Shown one piece after another: positions 1 through 9,032 of a stretch of DNA of 64,000 bases. Every line of letters starts with the position of its first letter. Positions within the stretch are counted from its first letter, which is position 1. The position numbers and the translations under genes were made by a program. The DNA lies in NCBI GenBank assembly GCA_001465115.1, contig CP013614.1, positions 1,798,001 through 1,862,000 of the forward strand. The letters are read 5' to 3'. The stretch is from Enterococcus silesiacus. GTDB taxonomy: Bacteria > Bacillota > Bacilli > Lactobacillales > Enterococcaceae. The notes under the pieces were generated by a model that saw only the letters and a program-made list of their open reading frames with translations, searched no databases and had not been told where the DNA came from.

Positions 1-129
1 TACTTGGATTTCTAGTATGTCCGGCTCATTCACAGTTATTTCAAAAACCTTCCAGCCATTTTCTTCTAGGTAATTTATCGTCGTGTTCTCTTTTATCTCT
101 GATAAAGCAAGGTACCCGATAGTATGCAT
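1..129 (-). CDS. Partial protein, possibly WxL-locus winged-helix regulator (N-terminus only)
   Basis: Open reading frame running off the left edge of the window; only the first 43 residues are visible (beginning MHTIGYLALSEIKENTTINY). The ATG is preceded by a good ribosome-binding site (GGAGGAG, about 137-143 on the plus strand). It lies 100 bp downstream of the DUF916 gene on the same strand. The beginning loosely resembles the N-terminal receiver-like part of the winged-helix protein at 16124-16846 (a short MxxxGxxx strand, then alternating helix and strand), and such regulators often sit beside WxL operons. That identity is inference from 43 residues and context only. Confidence 0.5.
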   Translation of the reverse strand, partial: MHTIGYLALSEIKENTTINYLEENGWKVFEITVNEPDILEIQV

Positions 130-229
130 ACTTTTACTCCTCCATTTTTTCGTATTTTGAGGTAACGATAAACAACACAATTTAAATATCAGAGTTGATT
201 GACTTATTTTTCTTCATCCATTTTCACGT

Positions 230-1261
230 CTAGTCTTTCTCTTTTTTTAAGCGGACAATGATCAGACATAAAAAAATAATTATCGTAATGAATATTCCTG
301 TTCCCAGATAAATCATCCAATTGTTATTTTTAGGGATGCTTACATCTTTTTTATTGTACGATGCAGCAACATTTTTAGTGATTGTAAAATCTTTGTCCCA
401 TGTCCAATATTCTTCTTGATAATTTAGTGTCACTGTTGCAGTATAATCTCCCGCCAATAAAGGGTTTCCATCTAATTGAACTAAAAAATCCATATATGAA
501 TTTGGTGCCAATTCAATGCCCGATTTTTTTTCCTCATAAATCGGTTTTTTCGTATTCTTTTTAAAAATTTTACTTGTGATGGTAACGTTCCCTACTAATA
601 AGGCTTGACTATTTTGAATTCTGGCTTTGATAACATTTCGTGCATTAACTTGATCTGGTATTACAGAAATAAGATTAAAAGCCGGTAAAGGTTCTTGCAT
701 CTCTTCCCTTAATTGTATGCCTATAATATAAGAATATTCATTTTTAATTGCTGTCTGCTGTTTTTCCATACTATTCGTTTCAGAACTGTTTTGCTTCAAA
801 TAAAGTCCACCAAGAATTACACCTGAAAAACTCTTTGCTGGCATTTTCAACTTCACAGTTAATTTAGCAGTTCCTCTTGCTGGAATTTTTATTTCCTTTT
901 GAGTACTTGCAATATTAGTCAACCCCACCACCAGAGTAGGATCCCGCTTCTTATCATTAGGTCCATACTCTACAACACCATTAGAATTACTAACAGCATC
1001 GTAAATTGCTGGTGATAATGTGACTTCCTTTTCGGTATCATTGGTAAGTTCCACTAACAAATCCTGCTCTGTATCAGGTTTAACTAAAAGATCGAAATAG
1101 GACTGTTTTTTATCAATTTGGTTTTCTAGTAGTTCAGCTTTAGCATTAAAATTCAGTTCTGCTGCACTGACAGTTATGTGAAAATTCAGAAGTGTTAAAC
1201 TAATAACAATCAATGATCCTCCCATTAAAAATAATTTTTTTTTATAATTTCTCCATTTCAT
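230..1261 (-). CDS. DUF916/DUF3324 WxL-locus cell-surface anchor protein
   Basis: A 343-residue membrane-anchored extracellular protein. An N-terminal signal segment (about residues 10-33, ending near VSAA) is followed by a DUF916 domain (about 35-160; the ELLENQIDKKQSYFDLLVKP start is typical) and a DUF3324 domain (about 170-310), then one C-terminal transmembrane helix (about 318-340) and a short Lys-rich cytoplasmic tail. In this family DUF916 is regarded as peptidoglycan-binding and DUF3324 as host- or partner-binding, displaying WxL proteins at the surface. The ATG at 1261 was chosen over a longer in-frame start because GGGAGG lies just upstream and the signal peptide begins there. Last visible complete gene of the first WxL operon; a paralog is at 9625-10803. 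Confidence 0.88.
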   Translation of the reverse strand: MKWRNYKKKLFLMGGSLIVISLTLLNFHITVSAAELNFNAKAELLENQIDKKQSYFDLLVKPDTEQDLLVELTNDTEKEVTLSPAIYDAVSNSNGVVEYGPNDKKRDPTLVVGLTNIASTQKEIKIPARGTAKLTVKLKMPAKSFSGVILGGLYLKQNSSETNSMEKQQTAIKNEYSYIIGIQLREEMQEPLPAFNLISVIPDQVNARNVIKARIQNSQALLVGNVTITSKIFKKNTKKPIYEEKKSGIELAPNSYMDFLVQLDGNPLLAGDYTATVTLNYQEEYWTWDKDFTITKNVAASYNKKDVSIPKNNNWMIYLGTGIFITIIIFLCLIIVRLKKEKD

Positions 1262-1383
1262 TATATAAACCCTCCCGATTAGCCGCCTGTTAATTATGAT
1301 GTCTTTATGAATAAAATAAAATGGAAAAATTTGAAACCTATAATCATAAATAATACGATCATAGGCTTCACTCACGAACAACT

Positions 1384-2139
1384 CTAAAAAGCTGCTAAAG
1401 GAACAGATTTTAAAGACCAATTTAACGTGGTTTGATACAATCCTTTATGTTTGACTGATTGACCTGGAATAAACAGTTGTATAGAATCAGCTGCAGTTGC
1501 TTCATCACTTCCAAATCTATAAACAAATGTGCCAGCCCCTTCGCCATCTTTAGCTATTAGTACATTTTGTGATCCTGTTTCCCCGTTCAAAATAAAATCT
1601 TTTTTTATACTTGAAGGTTTTTGCGCTGCAGAATTCGTTACGATATCAGCATTAGTGAAACGAATTTGGGCACCTTCTAAGATATTGTCTCCATTTTTTA
1701 GCGGTGTCACTTGTTTTACATCTAAAGTCCAGCCAGAGAGCGTTCCTCTTTTATCCGTTATTTGAACATAGTTTGGGCCTACCATCTCTTTTTTATCCTC
1801 CGTCATGTACTTTTGCGGTTTTACTTTGTAAACAGCATCTGCTGTAGAAATTTTATTTTCACCAAAATCTAGTGAAGAAGCAAAGTCAATACTCAGAGGC
1901 CCTTTCGTTCCAGCGTTTGGCTTATTATCTGGCGTTGTAGGATCAAACGGTGTAACTGGTTTGTTTGGATCTGGATTTACAGGATCGACAGGTTTAGACG
2001 GTGAGTCGTCTTCTAGAAACTTTACGATTGCATTGGATTGTAATTCGTTAGGTATTTCGTCGGCAAAGGCTACCGTACTACATAAAACTCCTCCAATTCC
2101 TATACTAACTGTTAAAATAGTGAATAGTTGCTTTTTCAT
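1384..2139 (-). CDS. WxL-domain cell-wall surface protein
   Basis: A 251-residue secreted protein. It has a signal peptide (cleavage near AFA), then an acidic linker with Pro/Asp/Lys repeats (PVDPVNPDPNKPVTP), then a WxL domain with both hallmark motifs, GWTLDV near residue 135 and the C-terminal LNWSL. WxL domains attach non-covalently to peptidoglycan in low-GC Gram-positives. The start at 2139 follows GGAAGG; a longer in-frame start lacks a ribosome-binding site. It is closely related to the next gene (2222-2998): both share the GPLSIDFASSLDFG block and the DPNKPV linker, indicating tandem duplication. Binding partner unknown. Confidence 0.88.
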   Translation of the reverse strand: MKKQLFTILTVSIGIGGVLCSTVAFADEIPNELQSNAIVKFLEDDSPSKPVDPVNPDPNKPVTPFDPTTPDNKPNAGTKGPLSIDFASSLDFGENKISTADAVYKVKPQKYMTEDKKEMVGPNYVQITDKRGTLSGWTLDVKQVTPLKNGDNILEGAQIRFTNADIVTNSAAQKPSSIKKDFILNGETGSQNVLIAKDGEGAGTFVYRFGSDEATAADSIQLFIPGQSVKHKGLYQTTLNWSLKSVPLAAF

Positions 2140-2221
2140 GTGAATCATCCTTCCTTTTCTTTTAAAATTTGAGATTAGTGTCATAGTTTACGCTTTATTT
2201 ATTGGCTATTAATTAGTCAAT

Positions 2222-2998
2222 CTATTTCCCCTCAGGTGTGTCAGATAGTGACCAATTTAGTGTGGTTTGATATCGAGCTGATGATTTTTCAGTAGCGCCT
2301 GGTACTGTTAATTGAACATCTATATTTTTCACGTTTTCCTGGTCATTTTCTTTTAGAGTCTGCAATGCACCAAAGCGTCCAACCCAAGTACCCATCCCTT
2401 GACCTTTTGAAGCAGTCATAATCAGACTGGCTTCTGTTGGGATCAAAGTGATAACTGTCTCTGTTTTTGGTGTGTTTATTTTAGTTTTTGCGATACTATC
2501 CGCTACTGTATTATTGATTGTTAATTTTGCTCCAGTTAATTCTTTTTTAGCATTGTCTGTTGTTTGAAATTGTGTATTTTGTTTAACAGCTAGTTTCCAC
2601 CCCGTTGCACTGCCTCGATTATCGGTGACTTGGATGTAATTTGCTGTTTTGTCTTTGGAATCGCCATATGTTTGGGGATTAGCATAATATGTCATCTCCT
2701 TGCTAGTAATCTCTTGTTTTCCAAAGTCTAAACTCGAAGCAAAATCAATACTTAAAGGACCCGAAGTGCCCTTTTTTGTAGGTAATTTCGTGATTGGATC
2801 TGTCGGTTTTACTGGTTTATTCGGATCTGGATTATTTGGGTTTACAGGATCTGTCGGATTATTATTTGGGGTAAATTCTACTAAACCATTTGAGCTATAA
2901 TCTACTTCTTGGGCCGATATAGTTTTTGAGTCAAGTAACAGAACGGTGGTAATTCCTCCAATGACTAGTCCTGCTCTTAAAAATTTAATTTTTTTCAT
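2222..2998 (-). CDS. WxL-domain cell-wall surface protein (tandem paralog)
   Basis: A 258-residue secreted WxL protein: signal peptide to about residue 29 (TISA), Asn/Pro/Asp-rich spacer (NPNNPDPNKPVKP), then the WxL domain containing GWKLAVKQ and the terminal LNWSLSDTP. It duplicates the neighbour at 1384-2139 and overlaps the end of the LPxTG gene by 14 bp, so translation is probably coupled. The ATG at 2998 has GAGGAG about 10 bases upstream. Role in surface display is known for the family; its ligand is not visible from sequence. Confidence 0.88.
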   Translation of the reverse strand: MKKIKFLRAGLVIGGITTVLLLDSKTISAQEVDYSSNGLVEFTPNNNPTDPVNPNNPDPNKPVKPTDPITKLPTKKGTSGPLSIDFASSLDFGKQEITSKEMTYYANPQTYGDSKDKTANYIQVTDNRGSATGWKLAVKQNTQFQTTDNAKKELTGAKLTINNTVADSIAKTKINTPKTETVITLIPTEASLIMTASKGQGMGTWVGRFGALQTLKENDQENVKNIDVQLTVPGATEKSSARYQTTLNWSLSDTPEGK

Positions 2999-3341
2999 TA
3001 TAGTGATATTCTCCTCTTAGTTTATTTTTTATTATCAAAATGCCAAGTAATAGCATTATGCCCAGTATTTTTATTTTATTTTCATAGTCAACTGCCTCAT
3101 TTGTTTTTGGTAATATTCGATCCCTGTCACTACTTTGGGCAGTTGGAACATTTACATGCTTACGCTGCTGAACTGCATCTTTATCATTTTTCTGGTTTTC
3201 GTAAAATTCAATTTCAGCTGGTGACTCAACTACTATTCTTTCCTCAGCGTTTGCCTTGGCACACATTCCGAAAAGACAGACAATCAGTATGATTGCATTG
3301 AAGACAATGTACAGTGAATGAACACTTTTTTTCTCTAGCAT
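2985..3341 (-). CDS. Small LPxTG-like anchored WxL-locus protein
   Basis: A 118-residue protein: signal segment (about 12-32, ending AKANA), a short charged extracellular stretch, then a sortase-type sorting signal: LPKTN (a variant of LPxTG with Asn in the last position), a hydrophobic helix and a basic tail (KNKLRG). Short LPxTG proteins next to WxL and DUF916 genes are a regular feature of these operons. The ATG at 3341 has a strong AGGAGG. The N in place of G in the motif is unusual and may alter sortase use. It overlaps the next gene by 14 bp. Confidence 0.82.
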   Translation of the reverse strand: MLEKKSVHSLYIVFNAIILIVCLFGMCAKANAEERIVVESPAEIEFYENQKNDKDAVQQRKHVNVPTAQSSDRDRILPKTNEAVDYENKIKILGIMLLLGILIIKNKLRGEYHYNEKN

Positions 3342-3378
3342 GTCGTAATCCCTCCTTTTAAGGATGTTGATTGATTCT

Positions 3379-5160
3379 TTATTTAGGAGTCGGTGTATTT
3401 TGTACTGTCCAGGTAATTGATGATTCATATGTTCCTTTTTTAGCCATTCCAGCATCTACTTTTAGAAAAAAACCTATTTTCTTCTCTGCACTCCATGGTA
3501 GAGATAAATTTTTTTCTCTTTCTATATCACTGATCGTCGCATTATAAATCAATTGATCCTCATCTGTGATTTCTCGCTCAGCTTCTGAATTTTTATAAAC
3601 TAATTTACCTGGAAGTTGACTTTCGTACTTTGTATATCTTGCCGTTAGCTTCCATGGCGTTTGTCTGCCTTTAACACGAAAGTCTTTAACAGAAAGAATC
3701 CCTAATGGGACACCAAAATAAGTTTCATTTTTAGTAGAAATTTTTTGCGTACCAAAATATAAGATGGGGGCATTTAATTGCAAAACTGCTAGCTTGGAGT
3801 CAGCCTTATCAATGATTGCTGAGGCTGGTTTAGATTCTTTTTTTCCTTCTTGAATTGCAGTTATTAACACAGGGATGTCTGTTGTATCTCGATCGACAAC
3901 CAAACTGAAATGACCATTTTCATCTGTTACTACCGTTCCAATTTTTTGATTCTGTTCATTCATTACTGTAACATTTACACCTGATGATTCTTCAGGAACA
4001 GTTCCCACTATTGTTCCTTGAGTAGGTTCTTGATCATTGGGAATAAACTTAACTTCAATCGGTGTTGGCGTAAAATCCAGTAGCGGATCATGGCCAATCC
4101 TTTCAGGAATAGAAGTAGCACTTTGATCAGATTCTGGTTGAACAGCGATTGCCACAATTGACTCATCTGCCTTTAATTGCCCTTTTTTAATCTCCAAAGC
4201 CCATTTTCCAGATGAATCTACAACAGTTGATTGACCAATTTCGTCACCATTCAACTTTTTAACCGTGATATAGTCTCCGACTTGTCCTGTTCCTGTTATT
4301 ATTTGTGAACTGTCCATCACTGGATCAATCACTGGAGTCCCAGCTGAAGTTACATCAATAAAAGTCAAATTACTGATTTTCACCTGTGCTACCCCACGGC
4401 TCTGAGAACTTGCTATATCAAATGATAGTGAAAAACGCATTCTATTTTCTGTTGCTGTAAACTTAATATTTCTATCTTGTGGGGCAGTATCCACAATTAT
4501 CCAATCATTATCACCAACATTGAAAAAGTTTCCATATTGATCGTGCATATTAATCGAATATTTTGCTATCGGTTCTCCTATTCCCAATACCGTATTCGCA
4601 GTCAAAGCCACCTCATATTGATGTCCAGGAATCAAATTATTTACATTGGTATACAAATTAAATCCCGGTCGAGCATATTCAATTCGATTTTCTGCTGCAC
4701 TCGGTGATAGATACACGAAGAACGAGTTATTGCCTAAAGCTTTCAGTTCCACTTGATTATTTCCGAAAATAGGACTTAACACATGCTGAAACCCATTTTC
4801 TTTTTTGGGTCCTAATTTGTCACTACTACGATTGATATAATAATTATTTCCTGTATAAACAATGTAATTCCAACTAGAAAAATCCTTAAATTGTGAGTTC
4901 TCTAACAGTGAGTTTCTAGCTGGAATCAAAGATCTTTTGGAAATATCAAGACCTTTACTGTCATCTTCTGCTTGTTCTGGATAATCAAAAAATTCTAATC
5001 CATCATTGGTCTCCAAAACATCTGCCAGTGCCAAGGATTCTGAACTACCGATAAAAAAAACAGAGACTATTCCTAATACTTTTAATAAAACGACAAGAAA
5101 AAAATAATCTTTCCTCTCCTGATTAGGCTTTTGATCATAGATGATTTTGATTTTTCTCAT
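3379..5160 (-). CDS. Large WxL-domain adhesin-like protein with Ig-like repeats
   Basis: A 593-residue secreted protein heading the first WxL operon. After a signal/membrane segment (about 18-45) comes a region of roughly 190 residues resembling a jelly-roll/carbohydrate-binding module (LENSQFKDFSSWNYIVYTG), then two bacterial Ig-like repeats (about 275-350 and 365-445; GTGQVGDYITVKKLNG and GTVPEESSGVNVTV), then a C-terminal WxL region with PWKLTARYT and terminal ITWTVQNTP, where the last motif reads W-T-V rather than W-x-L. The ATG at 5160 has AAGGAG 12 bases upstream; earlier starts have no ribosome-binding site. Probably binds a carbohydrate or host surface (inference). Confidence 0.82.
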   Translation of the reverse strand: MRKIKIIYDQKPNQERKDYFFLVVLLKVLGIVSVFFIGSSESLALADVLETNDGLEFFDYPEQAEDDSKGLDISKRSLIPARNSLLENSQFKDFSSWNYIVYTGNNYYINRSSDKLGPKKENGFQHVLSPIFGNNQVELKALGNNSFFVYLSPSAAENRIEYARPGFNLYTNVNNLIPGHQYEVALTANTVLGIGEPIAKYSINMHDQYGNFFNVGDNDWIIVDTAPQDRNIKFTATENRMRFSLSFDIASSQSRGVAQVKISNLTFIDVTSAGTPVIDPVMDSSQIITGTGQVGDYITVKKLNGDEIGQSTVVDSSGKWALEIKKGQLKADESIVAIAVQPESDQSATSIPERIGHDPLLDFTPTPIEVKFIPNDQEPTQGTIVGTVPEESSGVNVTVMNEQNQKIGTVVTDENGHFSLVVDRDTTDIPVLITAIQEGKKESKPASAIIDKADSKLAVLQLNAPILYFGTQKISTKNETYFGVPLGILSVKDFRVKGRQTPWKLTARYTKYESQLPGKLVYKNSEAEREITDEDQLIYNATISDIEREKNLSLPWSAEKKIGFFLKVDAGMAKKGTYESSITWTVQNTPTPK

Positions 5161-5404
5161 GTTCTTTGACAACTCCTTCATGCTTATCACGCATACAAAG
5201 ATAATTGATCTTACTTAACTTCTCTGAATTTTCTCTTCTCTCTTCTTGTTGAAGAAAGTAGTATGAGGTTGGTTCCTTTTACAATCAAGAACTATTTTAG
5301 TTATAAAGATTATTTTTTAATTATTATTGATTAAGTTAGTTTAATAACAACATTAATTTTACAGCTTTTTTAGAATTAAAATTTTCTTTTTCAGTTATTA
5401 CAAT

Positions 5405-5434
5405 TTGCACAAAGTGATTTTTTTGTACTAAAAT
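5405..5434 (+). promoter_or_regulatory. Putative sigma-A promoter of the Mga-like gene
   Basis: TTGCAC, 18-bp spacer, TAAAAT, followed about 60 bp later by the GGAGG ribosome-binding site and the ATG at 5494. It sits in the 333-bp divergent gap (5161-5493) between the WxL operon and the regulator. The rest of that gap is AT-rich with no gene; the promoter for the minus-strand operon must lie there but I cannot single one out. Confidence 0.5.
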
Positions 5435-5493
5435 GGAAGGTAGAATGAAAGATAATTAGCAAAATTTTGAAAGATTTGATGGAGGATTAACTA

Positions 5494-6993
5494 ATGAATG
5501 TTGACTTACGAATGAGAGCGTTAGAAATTTATGATAAAGACACGCAAGCACAGGTTATTTTGTTTGCCTTATTATCTTCAAAAGATTCATGGTTCTCAAT
5601 CGCAGAACTTGAAAAATCTAGCTCTTTTGAACGCAGAAAAATTAATGACTGTATTGATTCGCTAAACCAAACTATTTCAGAAGCTAATCTAAAAAATTTT
5701 TATATTGAGTATGAGAAAAAAAGAGGTTATCATTTAATTGCAAAAAATATTATTTTAGAAGATTTCATTTCATTTTTATTAAAAAAAACACTTGAATTCA
5801 AATTATTAAGTGCGATTTACTGGGAAACATTTGTGAGCGTCAGAAAGTTTTCGTTGACTCATCATGTGAGTGAATCCTCCGTTATAAGAAAACTCAATAA
5901 ACTAAAGATGCTATTAAAAAAATTCGATCTTTCCTTGAGTAGAAAAAATTTCCGTTTAATTGGAAAAGAAACACAGATCAGAGTACTTTATTGCTTTATC
6001 AGTTGGAAATATCATGAGCCTAATGAATGGCCGTATTCTCATATCATATCCGAACAAGCTACTTGCTTACTCATAAAAAAAATTGAAACTTTTTTTAATA
6101 TCGGTTTAAATCAAATAAAGAAGAAAAAATTAGCTTATGTTCTTGCCAATTGTTGTTTTAGAGTCAAAAAAGCTCATAAACTCAAGTTAAACAATACATT
6201 TCGTCTATATATTACAAATAATCCTGTCTTTGAAAAGTTCAAGACTCAATTACCTGAACTTTATGAGCATTTCAACTATTCTGAGGAAGAAATTGCCTTT
6301 CTCTTTATTCTATTTATGACCAAAGATACTTATTATTTAGATCCAATACTGCAAAATGATTTAGTTACTTTTCATAGTGAACGATCAACACCAGCATATC
6401 TGTGCTATCAAAAGATTGTTAGCCAATCAAAAAAAGCTCAGTCACTTTCAAATGATGAAAAAAGAATACTGACTAGTTATTTGTTGAGCATACATATAAC
6501 TTATAATCTATTCTATAGTTTTAGAAGTAAAACCATCCTTTATAACTTAGCTGAAATCTATGACTCTAAAGTGCTAGCGCTAATCCAGCCTTTAATTGAT
6601 AGCTTAAAACAAGCCAATCTCATTCCTCCGAACCGAGACATAACTTATTTACTTGAACAATACATTCATATCGCATCTTATCTGTTTGATTTAGCTACAT
6701 TGAAAAAAACAGTTAACGTCCTGCTAGTTTCTGATTTATCAGTAGTTGAAAATCATCTCATTTCATTATCTTTAACTACATACTATTCAACTCTTTGTAA
6801 TTTAAATATTCATTACTATGAACAAGAAGATACGTGCTACGACTTTATCATCACTAATAATACAGTCGTTAGTTCACGATTGGCGAATGTTAAAAAAATA
6901 TTTTTCTATAAAAATATTAATAAAGAAAACTATATAAAAATCGTTGACATTATTAATTCAATTACCAAAACTAAACCAAACGATTTGGAGTAA
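5494..6993 (+). CDS. Mga-like helix-turn-helix transcriptional regulator
   Basis: A 499-residue cytoplasmic protein of the Mga/AtxA-like family. It has an N-terminal helix-turn-helix (about 15-65) and a second Mga-type helix-turn-helix (about 95-150; FSLTHHVSESSVIRKLNKLK), then helical PRD-like segments and a C-terminal EIIB-like part. Standing divergent from the WxL operon, it is the obvious candidate to regulate it (inference from orientation and from known WxL/Mga pairings in enterococci). Start supported by GGAGG seven bases upstream. An inactivated relative of similar length is at 18683-20170. Confidence 0.82.
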   Translation: MNVDLRMRALEIYDKDTQAQVILFALLSSKDSWFSIAELEKSSSFERRKINDCIDSLNQTISEANLKNFYIEYEKKRGYHLIAKNIILEDFISFLLKKTLEFKLLSAIYWETFVSVRKFSLTHHVSESSVIRKLNKLKMLLKKFDLSLSRKNFRLIGKETQIRVLYCFISWKYHEPNEWPYSHIISEQATCLLIKKIETFFNIGLNQIKKKKLAYVLANCCFRVKKAHKLKLNNTFRLYITNNPVFEKFKTQLPELYEHFNYSEEEIAFLFILFMTKDTYYLDPILQNDLVTFHSERSTPAYLCYQKIVSQSKKAQSLSNDEKRILTSYLLSIHITYNLFYSFRSKTILYNLAEIYDSKVLALIQPLIDSLKQANLIPPNRDITYLLEQYIHIASYLFDLATLKKTVNVLLVSDLSVVENHLISLSLTTYYSTLCNLNIHYYEQEDTCYDFIITNNTVVSSRLANVKKIFFYKNINKENYIKIVDIINSITKTKPNDLE

Positions 6994-7303
6994 GACGCTT
7001 AAGGTGCTAAAACTAACCGTACTGAATCAGTATAATTTTAAAATCTATTTTCTAAATTGCCTTTTTAGGCTATTCCTACTTACTTATAATGATTTTTGCA
7101 TTCAAATTAAGTGATATAGAGAAAATCACACGTAGCCATTTAATGCTTATGTGACAGTATTTCAGGTGATTTTAAAACCTACTTAATTTCCTTAAAAAAC
7201 TACTAAGTAACTTTTTCACATCTATAATAACAGCATGTAAAATATTTTTTTTTAGAATTGTTTTGATGTATAGTCAAATTATATTAGCTAAGGAGGAATT
7301 CAA
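6994..7303 (+). other. Intergenic region with no gene
   Basis: About 310 bp of AT-rich sequence between the Mga-like gene and the MBL-fold gene. No open frame with a ribosome-binding site is seen on either strand until the AAGGAGG just before 7304. No clear hairpin-plus-T-run terminator follows the regulator gene. A promoter for the next gene presumably lies near 7250-7290, but no box pair is convincing. Confidence 0.5.
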
Positions 7304-8131
7304 ATGAAAAAAATTATTCAAACCATTAATGGAGAGTATCTTACTTTTGAGGTCTTAGAACCAGATAAAATAATGAACTCATCAGCTGTACTTATCCATA
7401 AAAATGGTAAAGCATTATTAGTGAATACCCAATTTTCAAATGAGGATGGTCGTGAAATAGTGGCATTGCTACAAGAAAAACAACTTGATTTAAAACAAGT
7501 GATCATTTCTTATTCTGATCCAGATTTTTATTTTGGATTAGATGTTATTCAGCAGGCATTTCCCGATATAGAAATCTCTGCCACTGAAACAACCATTGAA
7601 CGGATTAAAAAATCTTATTCGGATAAGCTTACAACCTGGGAAGAAACCTTAAAAGACAATACTCCAGCAAAAATTGTTTTGCCAAATACAATCCTTACAA
7701 ATGAATTTTCTTTTGAAGGCGAAGTGTTTCAACTAGTAGGATCGAATAAAACCAGAGGCGCTTTTTATGAAAAAAACGAACAAATTTTATTTGGTAGTAT
7801 CGACTTTTTTGATCATCTCCATATTTTTCTTGCAGATACTCCTGATAAAAAAGAGCAGCAGGAATGGTTAGCGAATTTATTAGATTTTCAAAAGATGAAC
7901 CCAAAAAAAGTAATTCCTGCACATTTTTCTGGTGATTCTAAGATGGATAGCTCCGTATTAGACTTTACGAAAAACTATATCGAGTACTTTATGCAAGCGA
8001 CTGATAAAAGTTCAACTGCAGCCGAACTGATCAAACAAATGACTGATAAATATCCTACTCTTCAAGGTCAAGTTAATTTAGAGTTAAGTGCTAAAGTGGT
8101 AAAAAATGAACTATCTTGGAATGCCTTTTAA
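7304..8131 (+). CDS. MBL-fold protein with degenerate metal-binding motif
   Basis: A 275-residue cytoplasmic protein with the metallo-beta-lactamase fold pattern (beta strands, VIISYSDPDFYFGLD near residue 67, LFGSIDFFDHLHIFLADT near 160, VIPAHFSG near 200). In catalytic members the first motif is HxHxDH; here the aligned residues are Y70, D72, D74, F75, so three of four ligands are replaced while the fold-defining surroundings and the later HLHIFLADT segment are kept. It is therefore probably not a normal di-zinc hydrolase; it could be regulatory, ligand-binding or an altered enzyme. AAGGAGG supports the start. Monocistronic, ended by the hairpin at 8226. Confidence 0.7.
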   Translation: MKKIIQTINGEYLTFEVLEPDKIMNSSAVLIHKNGKALLVNTQFSNEDGREIVALLQEKQLDLKQVIISYSDPDFYFGLDVIQQAFPDIEISATETTIERIKKSYSDKLTTWEETLKDNTPAKIVLPNTILTNEFSFEGEVFQLVGSNKTRGAFYEKNEQILFGSIDFFDHLHIFLADTPDKKEQQEWLANLLDFQKMNPKKVIPAHFSGDSKMDSSVLDFTKNYIEYFMQATDKSSTAAELIKQMTDKYPTLQGQVNLELSAKVVKNELSWNAF

Positions 8132-8225
8132 TGATTTCTAAGCATAAAATATAAGATTCATTTTTTGCTTGAATTTTTTTAGCGGGTTTAAACAAGACAC
8201 TGGTTAGACTTGAGTAATTAAACGT

Positions 8226-8267
8226 AAAAAAACACACAATGCTTTTTATGCATTGTGTGTTTTTTTA
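8226..8267 (+). terminator. Intrinsic terminator after the MBL-fold gene
   Basis: Eleven-bp stem (ACACACAATGC / GCATTGTGTGT) with a seven-base loop, followed by a T7 run and preceded by an A run, so it can work in both directions. It terminates the gene ending at 8131 and possibly the small minus-strand gene at 8371. Confidence 0.85.
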
Positions 8268-8370
8268 TGAAATTGCCTTTTCACATCGTTTATTCGGACT
8301 TTCAGTGATGTTAATAACACTTCTCTTATACATTATTTTTAGCTAGCCTTTTTACTCAGTCCCCTTTAAT

Positions 8371-8499
8371 TTACTTGTTGTAAATTTTCGGACCTTTGCG
8401 CATATTTTTACGGTCATTTTTAGGCGTCTCCATTTGTTTCGAGCGGCCTCCGCTTTGTTTCTTTTTGATTAATTCAAGCATTTTCTTTTTTGTATCCAT
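8371..8499 (-). CDS. Small basic protein, 42 residues
   Basis: A short frame starting MDTKKKMLELIKKKQSGG and ending GPKIYNK, strongly basic (about 14 Lys/Arg), no membrane segment. The ATG at 8499 has AAGGAC 8-9 bases upstream, and the gene is isolated between a terminator and an IS remnant. The balanced codon use and the Gly-Gly-Arg/Lys-Asn-Met-Arg-Lys-Gly-Pro pattern look like a conserved small protein. I believe similar short ORFs occur in other lactobacillales, but cannot check this. Function unknown; a nucleic-acid or ribosome-associated role would fit the charge (speculation). Confidence 0.6.
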   Translation of the reverse strand: MDTKKKMLELIKKKQSGGRSKQMETPKNDRKNMRKGPKIYNK

Positions 8500-8785
8500 T
8501 TTACACCGTCCTTGTCAAAAGGATAACTGACTTTTTATAGCTTGTCAACCGTTGAATAGTACGGTTCATAGACAATTTTTCGAATTTTACTCCTTCTCTT
8601 TGGCTTAAATCCTATCCCATTTTCATGACTACTTGCTCTATTTTATCATTAAAAATAATTCTCTCTAGCTTCTATAAAACTAAGAATAACTTTCTACTTT
8701 AGCTCTATTCTTTAATAAATTTAAACGGTATAAATATGGAGACCACTCGGATTTCCCAGTTCGAAGCTGATGTATAAAAGTGAAG

Positions 8786-9030
8786 AATGACAAGAACTAC
8801 GAGGTTCAAAAGAATATAAACTGAGAATACTTTAAAGCAACAATTCAACAGCTAGTTTCAGAAAAAGAAACAGGTAAATTTTATTGTCAACGAAAAGTTA
8901 ACATCGAGCAGGCTTTCAGCTATTTGAAGGCTTATTTAGACTTCAATCGGTTCTCTATTCAAGGAAAACGACAAGTACGCAAACAAAGATGATTCTCTCA
9001 ATAATCTAAAAACTGAAGACCGAAAATACT
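8786..9030 (+). pseudogene. Remnant of an IS1182-type transposase C-terminus
   Basis: One frame from 8786 reads NDKNYEVQKNIN-stop-EYFKATIQQL, continuing to a VNIEQAFSYLKAYLDFNRF segment, which matches the pattern of the DDE transposase C-terminus of IS1182-like elements (a YxxRKxxVEPxFGxLK-like block followed by RFSxRG). An internal TGA at 8822, a stop at 8990 and the absence of the N-terminal two-thirds show it is dead. It directly abuts the 3' end of the WxL-locus gene at 9033. The stretch 8500-8785 upstream holds no recognisable gene. Confidence 0.6.
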
Positions 9031-9032
9031 TT

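Noticed and set aside
1961..2143. Plus-strand frames inside the WxL genes (also at 2700-2900 and 12632-12946)
   Set aside because: Mirror images of the Pro/Asp/Lys-rich linkers on the opposite strand; no start signals.
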